Shown: piece after piece, positions 12,824 through 25,774 of the stretch
How positions within the stretch are numbered: the stretch's first letter is position 1
Layout of the letters: each line of letters begins with the position of its first letter
Source of the DNA: Botrytis cinerea B05.10
Lineage: Eukaryota; Ascomycota; Leotiomycetes; Helotiales; Sclerotiniaceae
NCBI RefSeq assembly: GCF_000143535.2
Contig: NC_037323.1
Span: 1,488,001-1,552,000, forward strand
Length of the DNA: 64,000 bases
Reading direction: 5' to 3'
Position numbers and translations under genes: made by a program
Notes under the pieces: generated by a model
Seen by the model: only the letters and a program-made list of their open reading frames with translations
The model's database searches: none
Told to the model about the DNA's origin: nothing

Positions 12824-15800
12824 ATGATATGACAATTGGGAAGTTCTAATCCTACCATTCACTTAGTTGCTCCCCCGGGAACCATGGTTCGGAGAAGAAC
12901 AGAACACTTGCAACAACTTTATGAAGTTTTCAATTGAGGCTCCTTTATTGAGTGGGCGACTGTCTATCAAAACAATGCCTTTTCTTTTCTAAAAGTTAAT
13001 ACTAGCTTTTCTATTTTTTTTTCTTTGAACACTATTTACGTTGACGTTGCTCTCGAGCTCCGTACGCGGCATGCGATGGTTTCATTGCTTTCGCTTTGGC
13101 TTCGACAGGAGACACTAGCAAGCGAGATTTATTCGTAATGCGTTGCTTAGATAGTTAATACAAGCGATTTATTTATAAACGAGTTATTCTTAGTGATATG
13201 TTATTGTAGATTCTGTTCATTATATAAGTTCTCCCAGACTTTGGTGTTTTGAGATCTCACATTTATTGAACTCTTTTGAAAATGTTTTGAATGGGTTGAT
13301 GTTTCAAGAGTACTAGTGAGTCAATAGCTATATTAGATTTCATCATTTTCAGGATGTATAACAGCATAACAATTGAAAGGAACTTGGAAGGCTATGAGGT
13401 TGTTTGAATGGTCTATGATATATTGCATGGATTTGTGGTGGTTGTGATTATAATGGTGGATGTTAGATGTGGATATTGAATAAAAGCTATATCTGAAATG
13501 TTAGATTTGAGATTTGATTTAATTTGATTTGATATGATGGGATATATATATATATAATATTTATTCATTTATATATTTACGTATCGCTAGAAGTTTAGTA
13601 AAGAATAATATCATGTAATCTGGTATGATATAATGTGATATGATATAGAAAAGGTTTGTAGTAGTGTCTCTTATCTTGTTTTATTTTATATCATGTATAT
13701 TGATTGGGAATATGGTTGTAGTTTGATTGGTGTAGTATGGTTTATAGATTTTAGTAATGTATGTATGTATGTATGATGTATGATGTATGTATGTATGTAT
13801 ATATATATATATTTTAGTCACTTGGATATTTGGATTTGAGAGGCGAGAAGGGGAGAGGGGGGATGGATTGGGATGGGTGATGTGTGATGTATGATGTATG
13901 ATGTATGATGTGTGGATAGATGGTTAGGATGGTTATGTAGATAGATAAATAGACAGATAGACTCTTTAATGACGGGATTTATGTCTTAAATTCGGTGTTG
14001 AGAGTTTAGATTTGGATTTGGATTTGGATTTCGATTCATGGATTGTTTGTTGGGTGAGTGAGTGAGTGAGTGAGTGAATAGACAGGAGCAATAAACACAA
14101 TTGTAGTTGAGACTTGTGAGAAATCATTACTAATAATAAGTAGGTACGTAGTTGGAGTTTGGAAAATTGTATGTATGTATGTATGTATGTATGTATGTAT
14201 GTATGTATGGGTGCTGGAAATGGGTCGGCGATTCGATTCGATTGGATTGGATTGGTGGGTGTGGATTTGATTGGTTAGTTTGTGATGAGGATAGGGGGGA
14301 GGAGGAGGAGGAGGAGGAGGAGGGGGATGGGAATGGGAATGAGATGGTCGCTGGATTGGGGTGGGTGATGAATGTGGTTTTGTGTTTTGTGTTTTATGTT
14401 TTATATTTTATGGTAGCTTTTGGAAATGGAATGAAATGAGTTGAGATGAGATGGAATGAGATGAAATGAAATAGATTGAAACGTGGCGTGGAGGATGTAC
14501 ATGTTGTGGTGTGTGTATTGTTATTTGATATGGTTGTTGTATTATTAGTGTACTGGTGTATGGATTTCCCTACGCCCTGTGATGATGGAATTTTGGTGGG
14601 GGAGTGAGGGGAAGGAAGAGCTGTTGTGTGTGACAATGTGTGTGTGTATGTGTGTGTGTGTGCGTGTGGGTATGGGTGTGGGTGTGAGAATTGGATGCTC
14701 GGTGATGTTGTAGGTAGATCTGTATGTATGTGAAGGAAGGCTAGTTGGTTGGTTGGTTGGTTGGTTGGTTTGATGGGTGGGATGGGGATTGGTTAACAAG
14801 TGCTAATCTATGGATGCATCTTCTTTCCAATGTGTTTTTGTTTAAATTCTACGAAAAGATTAATTGTAGATTGCGTACGATATCTACGGTAGAAGAGATT
14901 GAGAAAATTAATTGAGAATTGAATTAATTGCGGCTGGTACTACTAGGTGCTGTGTAGCTAAAAAGCCCTATGAAAGCCCTACGAATAAAACTATTTCTTC
15001 TACTCGAGTACCCCTACTTGAATTCTCGTTTAGAGATTCTGATTAGTGTGCTGATGTGTATGTGCGTAAGGTTGCATACTACAAAGTGAGCACAGAAAAA
15101 GTACTATGATGTATTAGAGATGGAGAAATGAATCAGTAAGCCAGTCTAGTTGTTAGTTCAGGGACGATGGGAATTATTAGTGGGTGTAAACGTGGTCACT
15201 TTATCAGATAGTGGTGTGGTTGTCCGATTTGGCCAGTGGTAGTGAGTGGTTGGCTCGTGAGAGGGGAAAACTAATGCGTAGTTAACGGGAATTATGGATA
15301 ATGGAGAGGAAGTTTTGTCGTCATGAAGGATGGACATTGGCTGAGATCGCTTTGGAGACCACAGAAGGAGGGGAGGCAATGAGCTAGAGGATGAGTTGGT
15401 GAATGAATGAGTAACGAGCCAGAAATTCAGGATAATACTTGGATGTTATAAGGGACGGACTTGGAAGCCTGTTCGGTTGAAACTGCTAGGGAGAGCTTCC
15501 GAAGAAAGGAGCTGGAGATAGGGATCATCCTACATTGACTTATCAAAGGTGATGCTGGAGAATCATATAACATGTTGCGTGATGATGATGTCGATGATGA
15601 TGTCGATGATGATGTTTTCTCCTTTGCAATCTTGGATGAATCAATCGACGAGTTGTGATTTGCGTCATAAGGATTCTCTTACGCCGTTTACACCTGCAGA
15701 GTATCAGAGTATCAGAGTATATATGTATATGTGTATATATAGACACGGAGTAATGTACCAGGATTTTTATGATCCAAAATTGTGATGATACATACACAGA

Positions 15801-16505
15801 GTATCTTGGGCGAGCTAAGGTTATGTCATGTTGGTAGATCAGAATTCTAATCGCAATCGTAATCGTTGAATCAAATACTGTGTACATTTTTTGCCCCGGT
15901 CTGCTGCCATCCACCCATTGATGAGTAAAATAGAAACACAATCTTCCGCATAGCCGTTGCCCGATCTATGTCTGTTGGAAATTATCTCGTGGGACTCTTG
16001 ACGCCAAATAAGCCAATGAAAGCCATAGACCAGGGTCTGATTGGATGCACAGCGACAGAAGAGAAGAGAGTCCTTGCTTGCAAAGACTTGCATTGCAGTA
16101 TCTGAAGTAAAAAAAAGTCTTGTTTTCTTTTGTTTCTTCCGTTCTGCATTGGATTCTGCACCTGCACCGAGTAGGTCCCTACCTAGCGATAAGATATTGG
16201 CTGTCAGTAGCTGGCTGACTTACCCAGCTAACTTGATCGGAAACTGGGGACGACACGACCTTCTTGGAGATATTTCTCACATCTTCCCAATAAAGCTTTT
16301 GCACATCTCGAGAAACCGTTGACATCCCCCACCACATACAACCGCACAACCGCACAACCGTACATGCACGCCATACCACAACCTCCAAGCTTCCACATCC
16401 AAATTCAACATCTCGTCCTATCAACCGTGGATCTGATACGGTGCCTCTCTCACCCAACCTTTATGAGGTAACAAACGCCAAAATAACATAGCCTCGTCTG
16501 TGAAG
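12824..16505. other. 3.7-kb intergenic, strongly strand-skewed repeats
   Basis: No gene recognised. From about 13430 to 14830 the plus strand is very poor in C and consists of GT/GA-rich simple sequence: a TGTA repeat at 13757-13798, GTGA repeats near 14055-14076, a GTAT repeat at 14169-14209, GGA triplets at 14300-14321, GT repeats near 14637-14662 and TTGG repeats at 14744-14770. The sequence from 16320 to 16500 is C/A-rich and is probably promoter or leader of the next gene. Confidence 0.55.
14169..14209. repeat. GTAT tetranucleotide microsatellite
   Basis: About ten uninterrupted tandem GTAT units, followed by GGGTG-rich sequence. A shorter, interrupted version of the same motif is at 13757-13798. 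Confidence 0.95.
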
Positions 16506-18907
16506 ATGGCCCATTTTGACGCTTATGGTCGCCCTCTACGAGGCGATTCAGGGCTGCAATATGGCTATGAGACCTACCAGACGTACGATTTCAATGATCC
16601 CAACAGGCACATGCCTGCCTATTCAACCCCCTCGACCTCGAATAGATATCCTGCCGAATCTCGAGATTTACCTTATGCTTCCCAAAGCGCATCAAGTGTA
16701 CCACCACATTCACCACAACAGTCATACCCACCGAGCAATAATATGGGAACAGCACATGGCTCCGACCGTGGCACTGCTGTAGATCACGATGCAGTATCGC
16801 CGGAGATCATTGCAGCAATCACGGAAAAGGTTAAAAGAGAACGTAAGTATATGTTGTGCTTCTCCGCATTGCATGTTTGTCATTTCTGAGAGTTGTTGAG
16901 CCTCACCAGTCGCCCATGCTTACTGAAACCTCTTCACTTAGTCTTCGAGCATCTGAAGCAAACAGGCTCCATTGATGACCAACCGCGAGCCTCGTATATG
17001 CAACGCGAATATTCGGAGAAATCCAACTCTACAAGTCAATCTCCTCCCCCTCTAGATAACCGCAGAGTTTACACCCCCCCTTCACCAACTTCTACCACCA
17101 AACCAACCTTTTCCCCTCCACCTACAGAACCCATGAGATCTCCTCCTGCAAGCCCTTCCTCGGACAAACCTTCCGTGAGGTTTAATGATCGGGATCGGGA
17201 TCGGGATCGTGTATATAATGAGCGACCGGCGCAGAAAGTTCACCGCACATACTCGACCATGGAATTATCTACAATTGATCAAAAATGGGGTCGATTGTTC
17301 GATAATGATTCTCGGCCTACGGAAAGGTTGGGGCAGTTCTTGAGAGGGCTTGCGAATCATATTGTTAGTCTTACTATCCTTTGATGATGCATTTCGGTGT
17401 GACAAGGCTTTCGCCGAATCGTTTTAGTTTCACTCCAATCTGAGGCTATGTTAAATGTCCTACTGACTCCGTTCATAGGTCGACGATTTTGCGCCCAAAA
17501 GGAGTATTGTGATTACACCTTCGAAAATGGCAACATATTATAGCTCGTACCCTATTAATAACAAGGAAATACATCCATATGTTTGTAAGGTTTCACAGTC
17601 TATATCTCAGCTCCATCCATGCTCACGAATCATATCTAGCTATCTTCAAAAATTTGTCCAATACACAAGTTTCGAAGCTATACCAAGATCTTGGATGTCA
17701 ACATCACCTCGTCCAAGAAGATTTCCATTCAGCTCCTACGGTACCGGCCTTGACTCCACTTGGATTTGCACATTGGATGACGATTCAAATTTCCGCTTAT
17801 CCTAGCGAAGAATCAGAGAGGTTAGGAAAAGTTGTCCTAGCTTTACCGATTAATGCCGATGGACAAATGGTAGATGGAAAACCGGAGCGTTTACCAAAAC
17901 AGATATCACGCCACTTATTACCAAATACCGGAGATCGCGAATTGGAGAAACTTATGAGGACTGCATTATCTCACTTCTCTGATGAAATTGGCATTTCTCA
18001 CAGCAGTAGAAGCAAGCCAACAGCCTCGAGCGTACCACTTCGTCAGACATCGCCCACCGATCGATCACAATCTCGTTCCGATGATACACCTCAACCCAGA
18101 GCCTCCTCGTACACAGGTCCTACGAGCAAGCCTATTGAACGAGAACGCATGCCTTATGCTGGAGCCCCTTCAGCCCCATCTGAGTCGTCAAGCGTCGACG
18201 AGGGATCAAGTGTACCGATTGAACGTGAAAGAAAACCATACTCCGCTCAACCTGGTAATGGCAAGATTCACACCGAAGCCAGTAATCCTAATTTCCCGAA
18301 CAGGCCTGGGCGGGCGAATTCTACGAGTCGCGTGAAAGAGCAGGAAGAACGTCAGCGTAGTCGGTCAAGACATACCCGTAGGCAAAGTAATGCTAGTCAG
18401 GATAATTATAAGCCACCGCCACTATCGTCTTCCAAACGCAGTCACAGCCCTCAATTCAAGAGTTACAGTCATTCTACGCCTACCAATATTGATCTTGGAC
18501 CTGGTACTTATGTACCATCACCTGCCAGTTTCCAAACCTCTTTCGCGCCCTCATCATATGGATCGGCAAATTCCTTCCCCCCGCCACCTTCTTCAGATAT
18601 TCGGGACTCGAGAGATAGGCGACGGGATGACCGGTCTCACCGCAGAGTAGAAGATGATCGTTTCTCGAGTACTACCCATATTAATGATTTCTCAAGTCCG
18701 AGAGATGCCGAAAAATGGGATAGGCTGCACGAAGGACTAGATTCGAGAAGTAGCGATTACGACCGTGATCGTCCCACAAAATCTACGGGCTCCGCATATA
18801 GCGAACACACAACTAGGAGCTCTTATATGGAACCCGCGGTCGGCGCTGATTATGAGGATTGGTATCGAGGTAGTGGATTAGACAAGAGAAACAGTATGTA
18901 TTACTGA
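16506..18907 (+). CDS. DUF7514 domain protein, function unknown
   Basis: Four exons: 16506-16842, 16942-17363, 17479-17584 and 17640-18907; joined they give 710 residues. The recognisable conserved block runs from about residue 220 (DQKWGRLFD) to about 375 (LPKQISRHLLP) and contains the GFAHWMTIQISAYP segment, which I recognise as the fungal DUF7514 domain; the domain is broken by two introns, and the frame only becomes continuous when both are removed. The N-terminal ~220 residues and C-terminal ~330 residues are Ser/Pro/Arg-rich, with Arg-Asp dipeptide runs near 190 and in the tail, and look disordered. No catalytic motif is visible. Proteins of this family are widespread in filamentous ascomycetes and uncharacterised; a scaffold or regulatory role would be a guess. 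Confidence 0.88.
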
Positions 18908-21017
18908 TGTGTTGTGGGGAAATATTGAAACTTCTGGGGATTATATTAACGAATGACTTTTTATTGATTACATGATATCATATGATGGAATGAGGGATGA
19001 CAGATGAGGTATATGGATTGATGTTGACGTTGCCGTTTTTATGTTTTGAATACGGTCGTTTTTGGATCTGGAAAATAACTGGTTTTCCCTTCTATTTTAA
19101 GCAAAGGATAGGGGGATAAGATTTGGAATTAGGAATTGGAATTTGGTTATGTAGGGACAAGGAAAGGAATGGTTTCTTGGTAACATCATCAAATATTGGA
19201 TGTATGTATTTGTTTTTAGCGTTGATATTCTTAGGGTTATGCAGGTTAGCAAGTACGATACCATTATCAGAAAATTTATATTCGATTTATGTTTTTTTGG
19301 GCATTGGCATTGGCATTGGTGGCTTTGATCTTGTTGTGTTTATTTCGGATTTGAATTGAATGAGATTGATTTGATTTGATTTGATGTAATGTGATATGAT
19401 TTTAATTTAGTTGATTTGTGGGTTGTTTCGTATTATTGTATCGCGATATCCATGTACTCGAGGATTTAGCCTACGATGAAGTTATAGATTAGTGTTAGGA
19501 TTAAGGGGGAAGGGGGAAGGGAGATGTGAGGAGAAGAGAAGAGAAGAGGCGAGGAGCTGGCGAGGAGCTGGCGAGTAGAAGAATGAGTTAAAGGGGGTGG
19601 GTATGTAAGTGGGGAATGGATGGATGAACTTTTTGGTGGAAGAAAGGAAGAAAGGAAGAGAGGAAGAAAGGAAGAGAGGAAGAAAGGAAGAGAGGAAGAA
19701 AGGAAGAAAGGAAGAAAGGAAGAGAGGAAGAGAGGAAGAGAGGAAGATTTAAGGACTGAAAGAAGAGTAAGTATATTTTGATATTTTGATATATTTTTGT
19801 GATATTTATAAGTATAAAAAGGAGAATAGAAAAAAATATAAAAAAAAAATAGAAAAGGGAATAAATAGAAAAAAGAAAATAGAAAATAGAAATATAAAAA
19901 GAAAAATAAAAGAATAATAATTTGAAACAACTATAACTAACTTATAATATATATATAATACATGGGTAAGTTAACAATTAGAAGAAAGAGGAGTAATTAA
20001 TTAACTAATTAACTAATTAATTATAATAATAATTAGTTTCAGATTATTAGATAGATAGATAGGTAGATAGATAAATAGATAGATAAATAGATAGATAAAT
20101 AAGGAGAATAGAGAAGAGAAGAGAAGAGAAGAGAAGAGAAGAGGAATGATTCTTCTTAGTGTGTGTGTATATGTATGTTTGGGAGTAAGGAGAAGATTTA
20201 ATTTTATTTGTATTTGTATATATATATATATATATTAATATCAATCTCACTAGGTACCTATAACTAGTTGTAGCTATCGCTTCTCTTTCTATATACCAAC
20301 CCAATCCAATCTCATCCGATCTAAATCATTTCATTATATATTATCTCATCACACATTATCTCATCTCCTCATTTACTTTACTTTACTTTACTCATAATTG
20401 ATACCTATCATACCATACCATACCTACATACATAACATATAAATTAAGCCAGCCAGCCAACCAACCAATCAACTTCATCCCAAACCTCATCCTCATCCTC
20501 GTGCGCATCTCGCTCTCACTCTCACTCTCAAGTTTCGAGGTTTCGAGATCATCCACGTTTCATGATGAAAGGGATATAAACACAATGTTGCGCATATCCA
20601 AATATATACAAAAGTCTCCAACTAACTCCATAATTTCTCTTTCTTCCACTATTCCATCCCGTCCGATCTAAACCCCTCAGTCTAGTATCACCACAAGTTT
20701 TCACCCCTCTTTTCTTGTCTACAACCCTGTATTCTTTCTTCTCTTCTCTTCCTCTAAACCTCTCCCCCTTCACCCATAAAGACTCCTTCCATTCCACTTC
20801 CTCCTCTTCCCTCATTAATCATACTTTCCGCATCGCCAACCTGTTTCCGTTCCGAAACCTCTCGCATCCCCATTCCTTTGCCTAATTTCAAATTCATTTG
20901 CTTATGTCCTAGACCCAGCGTCAATCCTCGGGATATACCGTCTCCTCCCCTTGCTCGCGCCCCGCCAATGTCGGGAGAAGACTGTGTTTTCCAGGTATCC
21001 CTCATGACTGCTGATTG
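18908..21017. other. Convergent intergenic space, purine-rich and A-rich repeats
   Basis: The genes on both sides point into this space, so it contains both 3' ends and no shared promoter. Plus-strand sequence from 19500 to 20150 is almost pure purine in places and AT-rich in others, with no gene. From 20240 to 20870 the composition flips to C/T-rich and G-poor. The 154-codon frame on the minus strand (19466-19930) is only the translation of low-complexity sequence. Confidence 0.55.
19638..19746. repeat. GGAAGAAA/GGAAGAGA polypurine tract
   Basis: About 109 bases with no pyrimidine, made of degenerate 8-base units alternating GGAAGAAA and GGAAGAGA. A related GAGAA pentamer tract is at about 20107-20140. 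Confidence 0.9.
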
Positions 21018-22529
21018 TTATTGGAGAGGCTCCGAACTCGAGGAAAGTCGGTTTAGATGAAGGTATACATCTGTTCCGTAACTATTTTGTAGTAGGGCTG
21101 GTTAGTTTATTGCAAACTTGTAGAAAAAAGAAGAAAAAAAAATTGGTGAAACATACCCCTCCATACTAATCAACTTCAAATCTCCTCCAAAATATCTAGC
21201 ATATAATCTTGAAATTGGGAGACCGTAACCAAATCCTGCCATTGGAGCTTTGAAATCGCTCTTATCGAAATCTGGATCTAGACTGGGTGTACTGTCCACA
21301 GTCGTATACATATAGGTCCAAACTAAAGGTATAGAGCTTCTAGGTATTCCGCCACCCTCATCTGAAATTTTGATAGTAATATCCTCTTTGCCTTCCGCAA
21401 CGACGACTTTTGTGACGGGAAAATCTTGTTTGTCCTGTCCATGTGTTTCGACAACAGCTCGAAGTGAATTTTTGAGAGTTTCAAAGAGCATATGCGAGAG
21501 ATGACCGGGTACATACATGAAATGAAGGTTTGGAGGGCATACGAGTTGAATCTTTGGCGCATCAAAAAGTCCGTAATGGTCTTCGCAGACAAATCTAGCG
21601 TTTTCGATTGCTTCTTCCGCAAGATCTCGAACATTGGTTTTCGTACATATAATACCTACATAATTAGGATCTTTGTCGTGACTTTGATCTGTGAGTGCTA
21701 TGTGTTGTCCAATGAGCATTCTTATGCCGATACGGGACATGTAGAAACGGTCGAGGAAGGATTGGATATTATTATCGATCTGCATGCGTTGCCGTTTCCG
21801 CTTATATTCGAGTATTCCTTGCGCGACGGTTGTGACAACTCCGTCGTGCCGCCTCTTTATATGATTAAGGGTTTGTGCGAATCTTTGGTTATAATCGTGA
21901 AGTTCGGGGGGCCAGTCCGTACTATCTTCTACTGTGGCAAAATATCTTCTTGCTGCTGCCGACTTTGATTCTTTTTTTCCATTTCCATTGGAGCTGTATT
22001 GCCCCCTCATTACGCTCGGGTTTTGTGTTGCTTCTGCAAGTATCTTGGATGGCTTCCCATTAATTTTCGCGGGCTTCATAAGTCTTTCTTTAACATCTGA
22101 TGATAATTGTGGTCGAGGGAGTGTGGTGATTTCCTTTCACATGTCAATTCACGTAGGCATTTGTGGGCGGATAAAGAGTCATACCTCAAATGACTGTGCA
22201 TACCAATCCTTCACCCTCTTGATCGAGGGCATCTCATTGAGGCCATCTGGTAAGTCTGATAGTTCTTGCACTCGATGCGCAAGTCGTATTGGAAGTTCTT
22301 CGGAGAGGAATTGTGATGCTCGGAAAAGTGTACCTGTTCGTAGAGCAATACTTTATCAGCTTGGGAACAATGGCAGGAACCCCCAAATCCCCAGAGTAGA
22401 ATCCTATAGCTTACCTGTAGATGGCCTCTCTCCGAATTGTACCATCTGCCTCAGACTCACACCCGTAGCTGGGAAATGTGAATAATGTTTGATGGTGTCC
22501 ATCAACATCTCAGTTGTCTTCCACGACAT
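21018..22529 (-). CDS. Mitochondrial pyruvate dehydrogenase kinase-type protein kinase
   Basis: Four exons: 22529-22415, 22333-22185, 22133-21157 and 21081-21018, giving 434 residues. It belongs to the PDK/BCKDK family, which phosphorylates and switches off the E1 subunit of a mitochondrial 2-oxoacid dehydrogenase complex and uses a GHKL-type ATPase fold. Visible motifs: N-box ETLKNSLRAVVE (306-317, N310), G1 box DEGGG (346-350) and G2 box GFGYGLP (388-394). The last exon is only 64 nt and encodes the end of the conserved SMEGYGTDVYLHL segment; without splicing, the frame runs off the conserved C-terminus. Residues about 125-155 form a Ser/Gly/Asn/Lys-rich insertion before the conserved WPPELHDYNQRF. 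The N-terminus is not strikingly amphipathic, so mitochondrial import is inferred from family. Pyruvate versus branched-chain substrate cannot be fixed from sequence; pyruvate (yeast Pkp1-like) is favoured. Confidence 0.92.
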
Positions 22530-24539
22530 CTTGTTTGATCCCTTTGGCCCTAGGGCCCCTAAAATACAATCTTAACCCCTTCGATTATCGAGGATTTCCG
22601 TCTAACATTAGCTGTCGTTGGCGATATTGAAATCTTTACAATCTTTGAACAATTGTTGAGTTTTCTCCCCGCGTTCGTGATATCCTGGGAGTTGAGCGAG
22701 TACCTTTACTCAGATGACGCAGAGCTAGCCAAATGCTACCGAGGCAATACGGAGCCGTTGATTGGTGAATTGACAATTAGAAATAGTAGAGGTAAAGATA
22801 GAGAAGAAAGAAATCGTATCAATTGATTGTTTGCAAACAAATCACAATGTTATTTTTTTCTATCTGAAAATTGATCGTGTGCACAAGTACAATGTGCAAT
22901 GATTAGATCAAATGAATAGTCATGTTCTCATCATAAAAAAAGTGCTGTATTACTGGTAGAATATAAATCTGCAGCAAATGGAGAAGACTAGGGATGTATG
23001 TTGTATGTTGTATGGATGAGAGTGTCTGTGAGTACCGAAAGCTCCCCATCATTCCCCTTGTTTTCCGAACGACCGAGATGACCTTACCGACAATGCACCA
23101 TACATCACCCACGTTGCAACGCTGTTTGGCCTCGAACATTTCCCCGCCCTTGGTACGATGGTGTTTCTCGTCTTTCTCTGGCTTGCTGAACTTACTTGCT
23201 ACGTTCAACAACATACACCAACTACACGGTCTAGACTAGGTACCTCGAGACGCGAGACGCGAGACGAGAGACTAGATACTGGATAGTAGATACTGGATAG
23301 TAGATACTGGATAGTAGATACTGAATAGTAGATACTGAATATTAGATACTGGATATTAGATACTGGATATTAGATACTAGATACGGGACAATAGGTACTA
23401 GATACTAAATACTAAATACTAGACACTAGATACCAGATACTCTGTCCTGCTCATCATCTAGCTGAAAATCTGCAAAATGATAATAGGAAACGGTGGGTGT
23501 ACAGAGGTAGAGCTACGTCGATCTTCTCAATTTTCTATACGGTAGTCTTGCTTAGAATGGTCTTGTGTTGTATGCGTCTTACTACATGTTCTTGGTGTTG
23601 TACTATTGGCGTGGACGCCTGAGTCAGCCTAATGGTCTTGGGAAGAACGATGTCAATCTTCTGTTCACAGCATGCATGCCGCCATATTCCATGCATCAAG
23701 CATCGCCCATTACCTCGGATGTCAAGCCATGGACAAATCCGGAAAACTCAATCCTACGGATACATGCGGAAAGTATGCTGGCCATTGTAATTGGCGGAGA
23801 AATAAAGAGAAAGGCATCGATACGAAATTGGTACGCAGATAAACCTGTTACCTTTGAAATGAGCTGAGTCTTGGGATACACATTTATTCTCGCGACTTTT
23901 CCTTGGGCTTTTCTGAGGTTCCATCTGATGTGGAGACACTCGTATAAGTGGAGGGGCATGAAACACGTGACAAATCTGCAGTCTAGACTTATCACGCCAA
24001 TGTCATGTGCAAAAAAGCAAAAGAGCAGAAGACGAAAGACGTATGAGGTGGTATTGGATCTAGGATTCACATCCGACTTTCTCTGTGTAAAGAGATGCCT
24101 GATCCAGTGTTGGCATTTCTAGTTTGCTGTGGAAGCTTAAGATCGACCGGATCAAAACTAGAGAATGGGAAGCTGGGAATGAAGAACAGAGAACAGATAT
24201 TGGAAATTGGAGAAAGAAGAATAGACGAATTCCGGTATAAGAAGTGAGCGTCCAAAGTTTTGGCTCCTCTGTCAAACCATTTTCCTTATACAGAGTGTGA
24301 ATTTGATATCATCAACCATGAAACACGGCGAGCTTTTGGCCTGCCACAAAAATAACAAACGGGGAAAGAACGATCTGATAACTCGATCAGGAAGATGCAA
24401 CTACCCGTGAGATGACAATCTTTCTTTTCTTTCTCGGAAGAAATCATATAGTACCAAAATAACAAGATCCTTTGAATGAAATTATCATCAATTGCAGCTG
24501 GAGATATCTTTCATACAATCAAGTTTAATTAAGCCGACA
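22530..24539. other. Divergent intergenic space with minisatellite
   Basis: Promoter region shared by the divergent kinase gene (minus) and the SGNH-like gene (plus). No gene recognised. A degenerate 14-base minisatellite occupies 23272-23440. Short frames around 23565-24290 have no family resemblance. Confidence 0.5.
23272..23440. repeat. 14-bp minisatellite (AGATACTGGATAGT-type)
   Basis: Units of AGATACTGGATAGT repeat in tandem and decay towards the 3' side into AGATACTGGATATT and then shorter AGATACTAA-type units. Confidence 0.88.
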
Positions 24540-25774
24540 ATGATTTCTTCAAGCAACTGCCGTCTCGGAGGCATATGTCTAGTCGTATTTGTCTTCATTT
24601 ATGCAGTCTGGTCTCCGTTCAAGGGGTTTGTATCTGAGAATGTCGTGGTCTCATCTAAACCAAAGGCGATTGAGCCTGGAGAAAGGTAAAGTCTTCGATT
24701 TCTATCAAGGATATAGCTATTCTGACCACGAGAAGTGCCATCAAACAGTATCTAGGAAGCAAAGACTGTGGAATCATACAATCGGATATATATCATGTAC
24801 CATACCCCACCAGATCGAACGTCTCACCCTTCTGCAGAAACAGGGCAACACTCCTTGAAGCTTTGAGCAGTGGAGGTAGACATGGATTCGATGAGCCATA
24901 TGTTGGCAAAGGTGAGAGCACACTCTTGTCTTTTTGAGAATGCCACTCATCCATACAGGTTGCACATATCGGTGGTTCTCGACTTCCGAAATATGTATGA
25001 TCCTCGAACGGTTTAGTGCTGTTGTTTTCCTTGGTGACGAGACTGCGCAAACGATATATGCTGCTCTTAATGTCTTTCTGAGAGAGGATATATCGCACGG
25101 CGGCCTTCAAGAATGGTTGATGACAGATGATGAGCGGATCGCATGTAAATGCGATGCTCAATTCTTGGACAATAACTGTCTCGGATATTCTGTAAAGAAC
25201 TTTGAGGAGGTTGTTAAAAACGAAGCGAATGACCCAAAAGGAAGCCCGTACGTTTGTCAAAGTAAGAATCATTTGGAATTTCTTTAAAGACAAGACTCTG
25301 ACATGAAATTTAGGAACTCCCCATGTTTACATTCCATTCATGACTACACCTGCCTCGTCCGCCGCTATAGCTACTTTCAAGTCATTAGCATACCAAAAAC
25401 CAGATCCTTGGCGACCTACTCCGGTGATCTTTTCTCTTGGTCATAGATATTCTCATGATATGAAACTCTCCATCGATTCAATAAATGAGTGGATAGGTAT
25501 TACCAACGGCGCTGAACGCAATATTCCGATACTTCTCCTTGGTCCTACTGCCTACGGCATTTCAAAGGAATCAAGCAATGAGGGAAATATGGAGATATGG
25601 AAATACCAGGACGAGCTGAACAGAATTGCCCCTGACAAACACATGGATATTCTTCGACTTTGGAATCTGACAATACAAGCAAGTAGTACGGATGGGGAAA
25701 GATATGGAGAGAAAGTTGCAATGGTTCAAGCTATGATGATTATCAATTGGTTGTCAAAGTTGGAGACCTCTTAA
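24540..25774 (+). CDS. Signal-anchored SGNH-like protein, unknown function
   Basis: Four exons: 24540-24685, 24733-24911, 24959-25261 and 25314-25774, giving 362 residues. An N-terminal hydrophobic stretch (residues 9-24, GGICLVVFVFIYAVW) follows a short polar start, so a type II membrane or secreted protein is likely. Conserved-looking blocks are CRNRATLLEALSSGGRHGF (about 82-100), GCTYRWFSTSEIC (109-121) and VVFLGDE (130-136); the last aligns with the GDS nucleophile block of SGNH/PC-esterase-like hydrolases. Here the serine position is glutamate. The C-terminal half contains a hydrophobic LLLGPTA segment and a final QAMMIINWLSKL helix. I believe this is a family of uncharacterised fungal proteins, recalled rather than searched. 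The first intron (24686-24732) is the least certain: donor GTAAAG, branch CTGAC, acceptor CACGAG; it is supported because only this join makes the downstream frame continuous. Confidence 0.75.

Noticed and set aside
19466..19930. 154-codon minus-strand frame rich in Phe, Leu and Ser
   Set aside because: It is only the translation of polypurine and A-rich repeats and shows no complexity.
21492..21968. 158-codon open frame on the plus strand
   Set aside because: It is the antisense shadow of the conserved pyruvate dehydrogenase kinase exon.
23272..23440. Regular repeats that could suggest a CRISPR array
   Set aside because: The units are 14 bases, directly adjacent without spacers, and the genome is fungal.
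24686..24716. 31-nt intron ending at TATAG in the SGNH-like gene
   Set aside because: Too short for a spliceosomal intron in fungi, and it leads into a frame that stops at 24858 before the conserved block; the 47-nt alternative ending at 24732 keeps the frame open.
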